From the NCBI RefSeq assembly GCF_000767465.1, contig NZ_CP009291.1, positions 1,753,501 through 1,817,500 of the forward strand: 64,000 nt of DNA, written 5' to 3'. Made by a program: the position numbers and the translations under genes. This DNA comes from Novosphingobium pentaromativorans US6-1. Its GTDB lineage: Bacteria > Pseudomonadota > Alphaproteobacteria > Sphingomonadales > Sphingomonadaceae. Shown piece after piece: positions 26,226-34,199 of this stretch (its first letter is position 1; every line of letters begins with the position of its first letter). The notes under the pieces were generated by a model. That model was not told where the DNA came from, made no database searches, and was given only the letters and a program-made list of their open reading frames with translations.

Positions 26226-27359
26226 TCAGCCGCCCGCCGCAGGCGCGGGCCAGCCCAGCATGTCGGCAACCAGCCGGTTCAGGAAAGTGTCGGTCAGTTC
26301 CGGCCCGTCCTCGCTGGTATCGCGGTCCAGCGACATCTTGGCGCCGAGACAGCTCATCTTGAATGCCGCGAACTGCAGATACCAGTCCAGGTCTGCGGCG
26401 CTCTTGCCGCTCACCTCTTCCCACAGCGCAATCGTCTCGTCGCGCGTCCCCATACCTTCGAGCGTCGGCACGCCGATCGCCGTCGTGCGCATGTCTTCGG
26501 AGACCAGCCACCACGCAAGATCGTGCAACGCTCCGCCCAGGGAGCACTGTTCCCAATCCATGACCGCGACAACGCGATAATCCGCACCCATCATCATGTT
26601 GCCAAGCCGCGCGTCGCCCCAGACGATGCCCTCGGGCCGGTTCTCGGGCAGATTCGCCTTGAGGTGCTCGAGCACCCGATGATGCCAGGGCAAGGGCTGG
26701 CGCGATTCCACCCAGGTCACATAGCGTTCCCAGCGGTCGATTTCCTGATCGAAGCCAGTCCCCGGCGCGCCGGTGGACAGGAATGGCGCGTCGGAAACTG
26801 CCACTTTCTGAATGCCTGCGAGTTGCCGCACCGTATCTTCCCATAGAACACGCCGTTCGGAAGGCTTCGCTTCGAACAGCCACCCGGCCTGCGCATAGCT
26901 GGGCGAGGAAATCGGTACGCGTCCTTCGCATTTTTCCATGATGAAGAAAGGCGCGCCCAGCAGTGCCGTATCCTTATGCAGCCAGAGGGGTTCCGCCACG
27001 CGCACGTGACCGCTTTCATTCATCAACCGCATGATCTCGAACTGCTCGATGAACATGTCATCCTGGTAGACATGCATCGAACTGGGCTTGACCCGGACCA
27101 CCAGACCTCGGCTCCGTTCGGCGCCGGCTTCGTTCCAGACGGCATCGAACAGGATCGTCTCGTGCGACATGCCGGCACCCTTGGGATAGGCGAGGTTCTC
27201 GATCCTGAGCCCGTCCGCCTCGGGCATCTTCTCCGAGAGCCACTGACGCAGGTTGGCCGCCAATTCGCCGAGATCGCGAACATTGGGAGCCACGATGGAA
27301 TCGTCGCCCGTCTTGAAGGTGGTTACGCCGCTCGCCGCGGCCGTTGCCTTGTCCTGCAT
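26226..27359 (-). CDS. APH-fold kinase-like protein (phosphotransferase family)
   Basis: A 377-residue protein of the aminoglycoside-phosphotransferase fold. The catalytic loop reads VWGDARLGNMM (usual HGDxxxxN, with Trp in place of His but Asp and Asn kept), and the metal-binding motif is AVMDWEQCSLG. Members in catabolic clusters resemble the kinase half of ACAD10/ACAD11 and LvaA, which phosphorylate hydroxyacyl-CoA rather than antibiotics. The start is the ATG at 27359 with AAGGAC upstream; the longer frame lacks homology. It is the first of three APH-like genes in the window and precedes the MFS gene. Confidence 0.83.
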   Translation of the reverse strand: MQDKATAAASGVTTFKTGDDSIVAPNVRDLGELAANLRQWLSEKMPEADGLRIENLAYPKGAGMSHETILFDAVWNEAGAERSRGLVVRVKPSSMHVYQDDMFIEQFEIMRLMNESGHVRVAEPLWLHKDTALLGAPFFIMEKCEGRVPISSPSYAQAGWLFEAKPSERRVLWEDTVRQLAGIQKVAVSDAPFLSTGAPGTGFDQEIDRWERYVTWVESRQPLPWHHRVLEHLKANLPENRPEGIVWGDARLGNMMMGADYRVVAVMDWEQCSLGGALHDLAWWLVSEDMRTTAIGVPTLEGMGTRDETIALWEEVSGKSAADLDWYLQFAAFKMSCLGAKMSLDRDTSEDGPELTDTFLNRLVADMLGWPAPAAGG

Positions 27360-27682
27360 GTCCTGTCCTTTTCGCCGGTCTATCCGCCGGCACGTTGATG
27401 CTGAAGCGTTCGCCGAATGTCCGCCTCGATTGAATTCCCCGGTCCTGCCGGATTTCGCGAGACCACCCGCGCAAGTCCGCTCATTCATGTCACCTTTGTA
27501 TCCCCCCGCCTTCACGGTCAGGAAGCGGCGCCGTATTCAGGCCGGTGAACGGTTCTTGCTGGCCAGCGCGGCCACTTGATGCCTCGGTCAACCATGATCC
27601 ACATCGTGTCAAATATTAAAGGGTTCACTGAAGATATCATGGCCATGCGATTACGGCAGACTCGCAAGCCACCGCGCCCTGT
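27360..27682. other. Intergenic region, nothing recognised
   Basis: 323 bases between the crotonase stop and the APH-like start, both minus strand. Short frames on either strand show no motif. A promoter for the APH/MFS/VOC unit is expected here; a plain AT-rich stretch is at about 27605-27640. Confidence 0.4.
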
Positions 27683-28576
27683 TCAGCCAAACTCCGGCGA
27701 CGTCCACCAGGGAAAGTAGTCCGGCATGTCCTTCGACACCTTGTCGGGGAACGAAGCCGCGCGCTTTTCCAGGAAGGCATCGACGCCTTCCTTGACGTCG
27801 GCCGTCTGTCCGCGCGTATAGACGCCGCGGCTTTCAATCCTGTGCGCTTCCATCGGACTGCTGTAACCTAGGCCGCGCCACATCATCTGGCGGGTCAGGG
27901 CCATCGCCACCGGCGCACCCTCGGCCATTTCAGCGGCCAGCTTCCGGGCAGAGGGCAGAAGATCGTCAGGGGCATGGACCGAACGCACCAGCCCGCCTGC
28001 CAGCGCTTCCTGCGCATCAAACACCCGGCCCGTTGCACACCATTCCATGGCCTGGCTGATGCCTACAAGGCGCGGCAGGAAATAGGAGGAAGTACCCTCT
28101 GGCACGATCCCGCGGCGAACAAAGGGAAAACCGATCTTGGCATTCTCCGATACCAGCCGCACGTCCATCGCCAACGTCATGGTGATACCTGCCCCGACTG
28201 CTGCCCCGTTGATCGCCCCGATCACGGGCTTGAGCAGATCATGGATCCGCATCGAGACCCTTCCGGCATGATCGCGAACGGCCTCATGGCCATAATCCAC
28301 GGTGCCGTCCGGCCTGATCGGCGAGCCCAACGCCGCCTTGTCGGGGCGGTTTTCGAAATCGAATGTCGCGCTGCCTCCGGACAGGTCCGCTCCGGCGCAG
28401 AATCCCCGCCCCGCGCCGGTGACGATGATCGCGCGGACGTCATCGTCGGAATCCGCCCGGTCGAAAGCGGCCAGCAATTCGGTGGCCATCTTAGCATTGA
28501 AAGCGTTGAGCTTGTCCGGACGATTCAGCGTGATCGTCAGGATGCTGTTCTCAATATCAGTTAATATCGTTTCCAT
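27683..28576 (-). CDS. Enoyl-CoA hydratase/isomerase (crotonase) family protein
   Basis: A 297-residue crotonase. The oxyanion-hole segments are GFCAGADLSGG (near 58-68) and NGAAVGAGITM, and the region with FVRRGIVPEGTSSYFLPRLVG holds the acidic catalytic position usual in hydratases. It has a longer loop (about 70-105) than short enoyl-CoA hydratases. It likely hydrates, isomerises or cleaves an unsaturated CoA thioester. The ATG at 28576 is preceded by AAAGGAGGGG. It is divergent from the TesB-like gene, with 268 bases between. Confidence 0.9.
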   Translation of the reverse strand: METILTDIENSILTITLNRPDKLNAFNAKMATELLAAFDRADSDDDVRAIIVTGAGRGFCAGADLSGGSATFDFENRPDKAALGSPIRPDGTVDYGHEAVRDHAGRVSMRIHDLLKPVIGAINGAAVGAGITMTLAMDVRLVSENAKIGFPFVRRGIVPEGTSSYFLPRLVGISQAMEWCATGRVFDAQEALAGGLVRSVHAPDDLLPSARKLAAEMAEGAPVAMALTRQMMWRGLGYSSPMEAHRIESRGVYTRGQTADVKEGVDAFLEKRAASFPDKVSKDMPDYFPWWTSPEFG

Positions 28577-28844
28577 TGCCCCTCCTTTGTATTCAGCGTT
28601 CGACCGGCAACGACCTATAGGGCTGCGGGGCCTGTCTCAAGCATCATTGTGTGCAATTCGCTCCCGTCACTAGAACAGGTACTGGTTACCCTTGCTGGCA
28701 CGCGCGCCATGATGCATGTAGCGCGCCGGCGACGCGAGTTCCCTCAAGCCGCCATCCCGTTAACCGCCATCCCGTTTCCGCAGACTTCACGATTGCGTGG
28801 TGGAACGGCCTCTCTTTCAATCCATGTTATAGACGGAAGGTGGA

Positions 28845-29615
28845 ATGACACAATCGACGGTGCAGCCGTTTTATCATCGTCAGGGCGACAGGTTCGTACC
28901 GACGGGCCGCGGGGTCAGTCCATGGGATCCCAATTCTCAAACCGGCATAGCTCTCGCCGGTCTCGCCGCCCATGTGCTGGAAGGAGTCCCGAGCCTTGGC
29001 CCGATGCATCCGGCACGCACGACCATCGACATCCTTGGTGCGGTTCCGATGGCGCCGATCGACGTCAGCAGCCGCGTCATTCGTGAAGGCAAGCGTCTGC
29101 AGTTGGCCGAGATCGAACTGGTCGTCGACGGCGTTCCCCGCGTTCGGGCAACTGCCATGCGGACGCGGATAGAGGAATCGCCTCGCCTGGAACATCCGCT
29201 TACCCGCCCCTTCCCCACGGACATAGAGAAGCACACCTCACCGCTGGGCCTGTGGGCCGAAGTGTGCTGGTGTGGCGACGCGCCGACAAAGCCTGGCCCC
29301 GGCGCGCGCTGGATCAGGCTCAACGCCCAGGTCGCGCCCGAAATCCCGCTTTCCCCTTATGCCATGGCCTGCATCATCGCGGACTATGGCACAGCGACGG
29401 GGCGGCTCCTCCCCCGGGAGGAATGGACCATGGCCAATACCGAGATCACCTTGCATCTCACGCGCTTCCCGCGCGGGGATTGGCTGCTCATCGACAGCGC
29501 CAGCGAGAGCAGCGGGAACGGCATCGGCATTGTCCAGAGCCGGCTCGGCGATCGCGATGGGATGTTCGGCATCGCCCAGCAGACGTTGTTTCTTCAACGG
29601 CGCAAGCAAGACTGA
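28845..29615 (+). CDS. TesB-like acyl-CoA thioesterase
   Basis: A 256-residue double hot-dog protein: FYHRQGDRFVPTGRGVSPWD, GIALAGLAAHVLEG, HPARTTIDILGAVPMAPIDV, and a C-terminal half with EITLHLTRFPRGDWLLIDSASES and GIVQSRLGDRDGMFGIAQQTLF. This is the acyl-CoA thioesterase 3 layout (TesB-like), which releases CoA from an acyl-CoA. A GGAAGG site precedes the ATG. It is a clear paralogue of the protein at 33303-34199. In catabolic clusters such enzymes drain dead-end CoA esters or end a pathway branch. Confidence 0.85.
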   Translation: MTQSTVQPFYHRQGDRFVPTGRGVSPWDPNSQTGIALAGLAAHVLEGVPSLGPMHPARTTIDILGAVPMAPIDVSSRVIREGKRLQLAEIELVVDGVPRVRATAMRTRIEESPRLEHPLTRPFPTDIEKHTSPLGLWAEVCWCGDAPTKPGPGARWIRLNAQVAPEIPLSPYAMACIIADYGTATGRLLPREEWTMANTEITLHLTRFPRGDWLLIDSASESSGNGIGIVQSRLGDRDGMFGIAQQTLFLQRRKQD

Positions 29616-29676
29616 ACGGTTTCATCGGTATGCCCTTCCCCGCCGGCTGCGCTGGGACAGGGCCCATCGCGCTCAG

Positions 29677-30594
29677 TCAGGGTTCGAGGACAACCTTGCC
29701 CGAGAGACCTCCCCGCTCGATCAAATGATGCGCGAATGGAGCGCTTTCCAGCGGCAACCGGCAGGCGATGGGCACCGACAAGTCTCCTTGCGCGACCAGC
29801 TGCACCAGATCCGCCAGTCGTGAAGGATCGGGGCGGACGACCATCATTTCGGGCGGGCCGGCAAGGCCTTGCATGGGGATCGGTGTGGTCGCCGCTGTCC
29901 CGATCCGGCCAGCCCCGGACAATCGCTCGCAGATGCGCGCGACCGCCGCCCCGCCAACCGTATCGCAGACATGGTCGAAGTGCGGGATCTCGGCGGACGG
30001 ATCGATCGGTTCGAGCTCGAAGACTTTGACGGCGCCCAAAGCGCGTGCCTCATCCTCCCGTCCGGCTCGCACGGCAGCAACAACACGGGCCCCTAGCGCC
30101 AGCGCCGCATGCACCGCGAAGCGCCCGACCGCGCCCGTCGCCCCGGTGATGAGCACGGTTTCGCCAGGCGACGGCCGAAGATGATCCTCAATCAACTGAT
30201 AGCCCGTCAACCCGGCCGTCGGCAGCGCGGCTGCCACCGCGAGATCCATCGTTTCGGGGATCGGCACGAAATCGGAGGCGGGCAATCGCGCAAACTCCGC
30301 ATAGCCGCCCTTGCTGCCCATCGACAGCATGGCTACGCCCCGGCGCCCCGGCAGCAGTTCCACGCCTTCTCCTGTCGCCGCGATGGTCCCTGCGACGTCG
30401 TATCCGACCACATGGGGAAACGTGAGCGGCGCCACATCGCGAAACATGCCCTGCCGCCACTTGGTATCGGCCGGGTTCACAGCCGCTGCGCCTACCCGCA
30501 GAATTATCTCTCCCGGCCCCGCAACAGGACATTCCATCTCGGCCTGATGCAAGACCTCCGGCGGTCCGTATTCGGCGAATTGCACCACGCGCAT
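29677..30594 (-). CDS. Zinc-independent MDR oxidoreductase (quinone-reductase-like)
   Basis: A 305-residue NADPH-dependent reductase: MRVVQFAEYGPPEVLHQAEM, the GVELLPGRRGVAML core, VLITGATGAVGRFAVHAALA for NADPH, and no zinc ligands. It likely reduces an enone or quinone. The start is the ATG at 30594 with GGGAGAGA upstream. The open frame runs a further 204 bases upstream, but that part belongs to a different family (see the relic at 30652-30843), so a naive start call would produce a false fusion. It lies downstream of the PhyH gene on the same strand and is convergent with the TesB-like gene. Confidence 0.87.
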   Translation of the reverse strand: MRVVQFAEYGPPEVLHQAEMECPVAGPGEIILRVGAAAVNPADTKWRQGMFRDVAPLTFPHVVGYDVAGTIAATGEGVELLPGRRGVAMLSMGSKGGYAEFARLPASDFVPIPETMDLAVAAALPTAGLTGYQLIEDHLRPSPGETVLITGATGAVGRFAVHAALALGARVVAAVRAGREDEARALGAVKVFELEPIDPSAEIPHFDHVCDTVGGAAVARICERLSGAGRIGTAATTPIPMQGLAGPPEMMVVRPDPSRLADLVQLVAQGDLSVPIACRLPLESAPFAHHLIERGGLSGKVVLEP

Positions 30595-30651
30595 CGCAGT
30601 CTCTCCCATTGGCGCGCTTGTTCGGGGCACTACGCTTTCGGCCCCGCGCTG

Positions 30652-30843
30652 CCATGCTTCATGCTGCCGTAACCACGCCAGCGCGTCGGACACGGATTCC
30701 TCCAGGGGTCGGGGATTCCGCTGCAACTCCCGGTGCGCCTTGCCGTTGCCCAATTCGCAAAACACGCCGGAAAGATGAACGGCGTCGGCGCTTGCCATGT
30801 CGTCCCGCCGCAGATGAAGCCCGGCCCCGCGCCAACGCGCCTG
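30652..30843 (-). pseudogene. Relic of an extended SDR (DFR/epimerase-like) C-terminus
   Basis: The frame after the PhyH stop reads, over about 60 codons, a segment with DAVHLSGVFCELGNGKAHRE, LQRNPRPLEESVSDAL and AWLRQH. This is the tail pattern of NAD-dependent epimerases of the dihydroflavonol-reductase/HpnA type (SGKAxRELGWxPRPLEExxxDxxxWLR). The rest of the gene is absent, and the frame runs straight into the MDR gene. I read it as the remnant of a gene deleted between phyH and the MDR gene. Confidence 0.6.
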
Positions 30844-30846
30844 CAG

Positions 30847-31746
30847 TTACCAGTCGAGTGTCCTTGGCAAGGGTTCGTAACCGTTGACATGGCCGAAAAA
30901 GATACCGTCCACCCGATAGCCCAGCATTCGCAGCAGGGTTTCCGACGCACGCTGGATCACTAGCGGGTTAAGCGACAGGAACCAGTTTTCCTGCGTGCGG
31001 TAGATTGGTGAAACGTACCAGCCGAACACCCCCGCGCGGCGCTGGTCGGTGGTGCGATTGCAGCCGGTCTTGTGCCACACACGCCCTTCCATGACGCACA
31101 TCGTTCCTGCCTTGGCGACCAACGGCACCAGCGAAGCGTCGTCCTTGCCCTCGACTGCAGGGCGATTGAGAAGGTGACTACCCGGCGCCACCATGGTGCC
31201 ACCGTTCTCTTCGGTGAAATCGTCCAGACACCAGAATACATTGGCGCCCTGCGGGACCTCCGGCCAGGGCTGCGGCACGAACAGCTGATCGGAGTGCATT
31301 ATCATGCCCCCATGCCCGGGTCCGGCGATGTTCGCTGACATGCTGGAAAGCAGGAAGTTCGGACCGAGCAGATGGGTCAGAATGTCGACCGAAGCGGGAT
31401 GTTCGGCAAGGTCGGCGAACAGCGGGCTACGGTTGAGCAGTCCCCAGATGCGCTGGTTCGATTCATCGAAATCGGCGCCTCGGCGCCGCTCCGGGCTTCC
31501 ATATGTCAGGTCCTCTTCGGCCGCCCGATAAAGAGCGCTGCGCGTGCGCTCCAACTGATCGGGCGAAAGGGCATCGGCGATGAGGCACAGGCCGGTGTCC
31601 TGCAGGTCGCGCTTTGCCTGCTCCAGATCCTGCGTCGGGGCTCGAGGCGCAAGGGGCCGAAACACGCCGTTTGGGTTCGTGTCGTCCAGCTTTGCGCCTG
31701 CGGCGCCGTCCTGCCGGGTCGCTGTCGCGACGGTCTCAAGTGACAT
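30847..31746 (-). CDS. PhyH-family Fe(II)/2-oxoglutarate dioxygenase
   Basis: A 299-residue protein of the phytanoyl-CoA dioxygenase family. The iron ligands are visible as HSD in MHSDQLFVPQPWPEVP and a distal His in VWHKTGCNRTTDQRRAGVFG, where Arg residues can bind 2-oxoglutarate. It should hydroxylate an unactivated C-H bond, perhaps alpha to a CoA thioester. The start is the ATG at 31746 after GGAGAGAGG; the TTG at 31764 is less likely. It lies in a minus-strand run with CaiB/BaiF upstream and the MDR gene downstream. Confidence 0.88.
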   Translation of the reverse strand: MSLETVATATRQDGAAGAKLDDTNPNGVFRPLAPRAPTQDLEQAKRDLQDTGLCLIADALSPDQLERTRSALYRAAEEDLTYGSPERRRGADFDESNQRIWGLLNRSPLFADLAEHPASVDILTHLLGPNFLLSSMSANIAGPGHGGMIMHSDQLFVPQPWPEVPQGANVFWCLDDFTEENGGTMVAPGSHLLNRPAVEGKDDASLVPLVAKAGTMCVMEGRVWHKTGCNRTTDQRRAGVFGWYVSPIYRTQENWFLSLNPLVIQRASETLLRMLGYRVDGIFFGHVNGYEPLPRTLDW

Positions 31747-31876
31747 GATCCTCTCTCCGTTCAACTACGCTGGCCAAGCAATTTCATCGCCACATAGATG
31801 CGGCACTCTCTATTTTCCGGGCGCCCGCGCGGACGGTACCCCTGGATCGAGTCCCGCCCCGCTGGCCAGCCAGGGC

Positions 31877-33088
31877 CTAGATGGCGCCGTTCCGGCGAAG
31901 CGCTTCGATATCCTCACTGGACTTGTCCAGCACGGCTTGCAGAACTTCGTCGGTATGCTGACCCACATCTGGCGAAATCCGAGGCGTGGGTATCGGCGTA
32001 CCCGACATGCGCATCGGATTGGCAATGATGGGCACCGGACCCGCGCGCGGGTGCTCGATCTCGATGACCACGCCGCGATGCTTCACTTGCGGCTCTTCAA
32101 GGGCTTCGGCCATCGTGTTGATCGGCGCGCACATGATCCCGGCTGCCTGCAACTTTTCAAACCAGTAATGCCGCGGGTGGGCCGAAAGAGACTCGTTGAT
32201 CCCGGCATTGATGATGTCGCGATTGCTGACGCGCAGGGGCCGCGTGGCGAATTCAGGCGCGTCGGCCCATTCGGGACGATCGATGACCTTGGCCAGCGCC
32301 TTGAACTGGTTGTCTGCACCCGCCGAAAGGATCAGGTCGCCATCGGAACAGGTGAACTGGCCGGCCGGGTCGTTACCCGGCGTCGACGAACCCGCACGCA
32401 TGGGGACAATTCCGCTCACAAGGTAGCCCTGCATGATGCTGGTGAAGGCCGAAATCGTGCTGTCCAGCAGGGCAATGTCGATATGCTGCCCTTCTCCGCC
32501 GTTTATCTCCCGGTGGCGCAACGCAGCCAGGATCGCGACGGTCGCGTACATGCCCGCGATGAAGTCCGAAATCGGCACACCTACCTTCTGCGGCGCGCCA
32601 TCGGCTTCTCCCGTCACGCTCATCAGTCCGCAGGTCGCCTGGAACAGGCTGTCCAGTCCAGGGCGGTGACAATCGGGTCCGCTTTGCCCGAAGCCGGTGA
32701 CCGAGCAGTAGATGAGGTGCGGATTGACATCCTTGAGCGTGTTGTAATCGAGGCCGAAGCGCTTCAGGTCGCCGACCTTGTAGTTCTCGACCAGGATATC
32801 GCACTCACGCGCCAGGTCGCGAATCAATTGCGCGCCGTCAGGATTGGCGATGTTGACCGTGACCGATTTCTTGTTGCGATTGGAGGAGATGTAATAAGGG
32901 GAATCGTCGTCCTCGCCCTCGCGGTTCTTCAGAAAGGGGGGGCCGTAGGAGCGCATGTCGTCGCCCTTGCCCGGTCGCTCCACCTTGATGACCTCAGCCC
33001 CCAGATCGCCCAGCAATTGCGTGCACCAGGGCGCCGCAAGATAGCGGCCCAGATCGAGAACGCGCAGTCCTTCCAACGGTTGTTTCAT
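31877..33088 (-). CDS. CoA-transferase family III (CaiB/BaiF)
   Basis: A 403-residue class III CoA-transferase, which moves CoA between acyl-CoA donor and carboxylic acid through an aspartyl intermediate. It shows LRVLDLGRYLAAPWCTQLLG, the CoA-binding SNRNKKSVTVNI and RGRY-like segments, NPHLIYCSVTGFGQSGP, and the probable catalytic Asp in RPGLDSLFQATCGLMSVTG. The length is normal. Its ATG shares one base with the stop of a 72-codon frame upstream (TAATG). It could act on bile-acid-, carnitine- or dicarboxylate-like substrates; the substrate is not readable. Confidence 0.92.
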   Translation of the reverse strand: MKQPLEGLRVLDLGRYLAAPWCTQLLGDLGAEVIKVERPGKGDDMRSYGPPFLKNREGEDDDSPYYISSNRNKKSVTVNIANPDGAQLIRDLARECDILVENYKVGDLKRFGLDYNTLKDVNPHLIYCSVTGFGQSGPDCHRPGLDSLFQATCGLMSVTGEADGAPQKVGVPISDFIAGMYATVAILAALRHREINGGEGQHIDIALLDSTISAFTSIMQGYLVSGIVPMRAGSSTPGNDPAGQFTCSDGDLILSAGADNQFKALAKVIDRPEWADAPEFATRPLRVSNRDIINAGINESLSAHPRHYWFEKLQAAGIMCAPINTMAEALEEPQVKHRGVVIEIEHPRAGPVPIIANPMRMSGTPIPTPRISPDVGQHTDEVLQAVLDKSSEDIEALRRNGAI

Positions 33089-33306
33089 TATAATTTGCCT
33101 TCTTGTTCAACTATCTTCCTGGCTTGCGTCGCCCGATAAGCGACGCAAGGCGTCAGTCTCTCCCGCCAGTCCCCCTGCAATGTCGCATTACGGATCATCG
33201 TCATGCCGGCATTTGGCGACTGCCTGCCTCGTGCGATTGCAATCCGAATATCCAGCGCTGCGCGCGTGGTCAACGCCGCGGTGACGGGCGAGCTTTCCAA
33301 CATCAT
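33088..33306 (-). CDS. Small coupled ORF of unknown function
   Basis: A 72-codon frame begins at an ATG (33306) that overlaps the TesB-like stop as ATGATG/TGA, with GAGAGGGG four bases upstream. It ends in a TAA that shares its last base with the CaiB/BaiF start (TAATG). Such exact coupling on both sides argues for translation. The product (MMLESSPVTAALTTRAALDI at its start, ending KIVEQEGKL) matches nothing I know. A perfect hairpin lies inside it. It may be a real small protein, a translational relay, or the trimmed remnant of a longer gene. Confidence 0.4.
   Translation of the reverse strand: MMLESSPVTAALTTRAALDIRIAIARGRQSPNAGMTMIRNATLQGDWRERLTPCVAYRATQARKIVEQEGKL
33123..33149. other. Perfect 10-bp hairpin within the small ORF
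   Basis: CTTGCGTCGC (33123-33132) and GCGACGCAAG (33140-33149) form a perfect stem with a seven-base loop, 35 bases upstream of the CaiB/BaiF start. No T-run follows on the minus strand, so it may tune expression or act as a processing site rather than a full terminator. Confidence 0.5.
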
Positions 33307-34199
33307 TGCACCCCTCTCAGGGTGTCTACGAAAATGGTCTGGTGCCCCCAACCAATCATGCCCTCCCTGTCGCCAAGGCGCAGATTGGCCAATCCCACGC
33401 CGTTGCCGGCACTTTCGCTGCTGGCATCGAGCAGAAGCCATTCGTCACGAGGCAGGCGGGTCAGGTGGAGCGAAATGTCTATATTGGCCAGCGACCACTC
33501 CTTGCGCGAAAGCAGCGAAGCGGTGCCGGTTCCGAAGTCCGCCGACATGGCGGCCCGCTCGAACATGGTCGCGCTGTGCCCCTCCACGACATCGACCAAC
33601 ATCCGCAGCCACCGCATGCCCGGACCAGGCCTGTGCAAATTCCCCTGCAACCGATATCCGTCCGAATGAGGAGATGGCTCCAGGGGACGCTCGGATTCCG
33701 GAAAATCGACCGTGCAAGGCACTGACACATCGGGCGTATGGGTCTTTCGAACCCGCAGCAGGGACGCCTTGGCCCTGGCACGCCCCTCCGCCTGCAATTC
33801 CAGTTCCAGCATCTGAATGCGCCGCCCCGGTCGCACGACCCGCACTTCAGGCCGAAGCGGCACCATCGGGACCTTGCCGAGAATATCGATCTGCAATCGT
33901 GCAGGATGCATGCCCTCCCCGCCAGGCATGGATTCCAGCACATGCGCCGCGAGTCCCGCCAAAGCGATACCGTTCTGCGCATCGCGGCTCCACGGACTGG
34001 TGCCGATGCCGCTGGGGACGTATTCGTCGTCGATCAGGGAATAGAAGTAGTTGATTCCTGCATCGCCGGAATCGCTCTCGATCGCCTGCTCCACGTCAGA
34101 CCCGACACCGGTTTCTTGCCCGCCGCTGCCGCTCCATCCGATACCGCTCGTCCCCCCGGAACAGACAGCATCGTTCGCCTGCCAGCCGTCACGCATCAT
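33303..34199 (-). CDS. TesB-like acyl-CoA thioesterase, second copy
   Basis: A 298-residue protein with the same double hot-dog layout as 28845-29615: INYFYSLIDDEYVPSGIGTS, GIALAGLAAHVLESMPGGEG, HPARLQIDILGKVPMVPLRP, then NIDISLHLTRLPRDEWLLLD and GLANLRLGDREGMIGWGHQ. The first 50 residues before the fold are Gly/Ser-rich and unlike the paralogue. The start at 34199 is chosen because ATGATG overlaps the stop of the FAD dehydrogenase by four bases. A start closer to residue 45 cannot be excluded. It is in one operon with the KstD-like enzyme, so it may act on its CoA-ester products. Confidence 0.82.
   Translation of the reverse strand: MMRDGWQANDAVCSGGTSGIGWSGSGGQETGVGSDVEQAIESDSGDAGINYFYSLIDDEYVPSGIGTSPWSRDAQNGIALAGLAAHVLESMPGGEGMHPARLQIDILGKVPMVPLRPEVRVVRPGRRIQMLELELQAEGRARAKASLLRVRKTHTPDVSVPCTVDFPESERPLEPSPHSDGYRLQGNLHRPGPGMRWLRMLVDVVEGHSATMFERAAMSADFGTGTASLLSRKEWSLANIDISLHLTRLPRDEWLLLDASSESAGNGVGLANLRLGDREGMIGWGHQTIFVDTLRGVQ

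Noticed and set aside
30595..30798. N-terminal extension of the MDR reductase to 373 residues
   Set aside because: The extension matches another family's tail and a proper ribosome site lies at 30594, so the fusion is not real.
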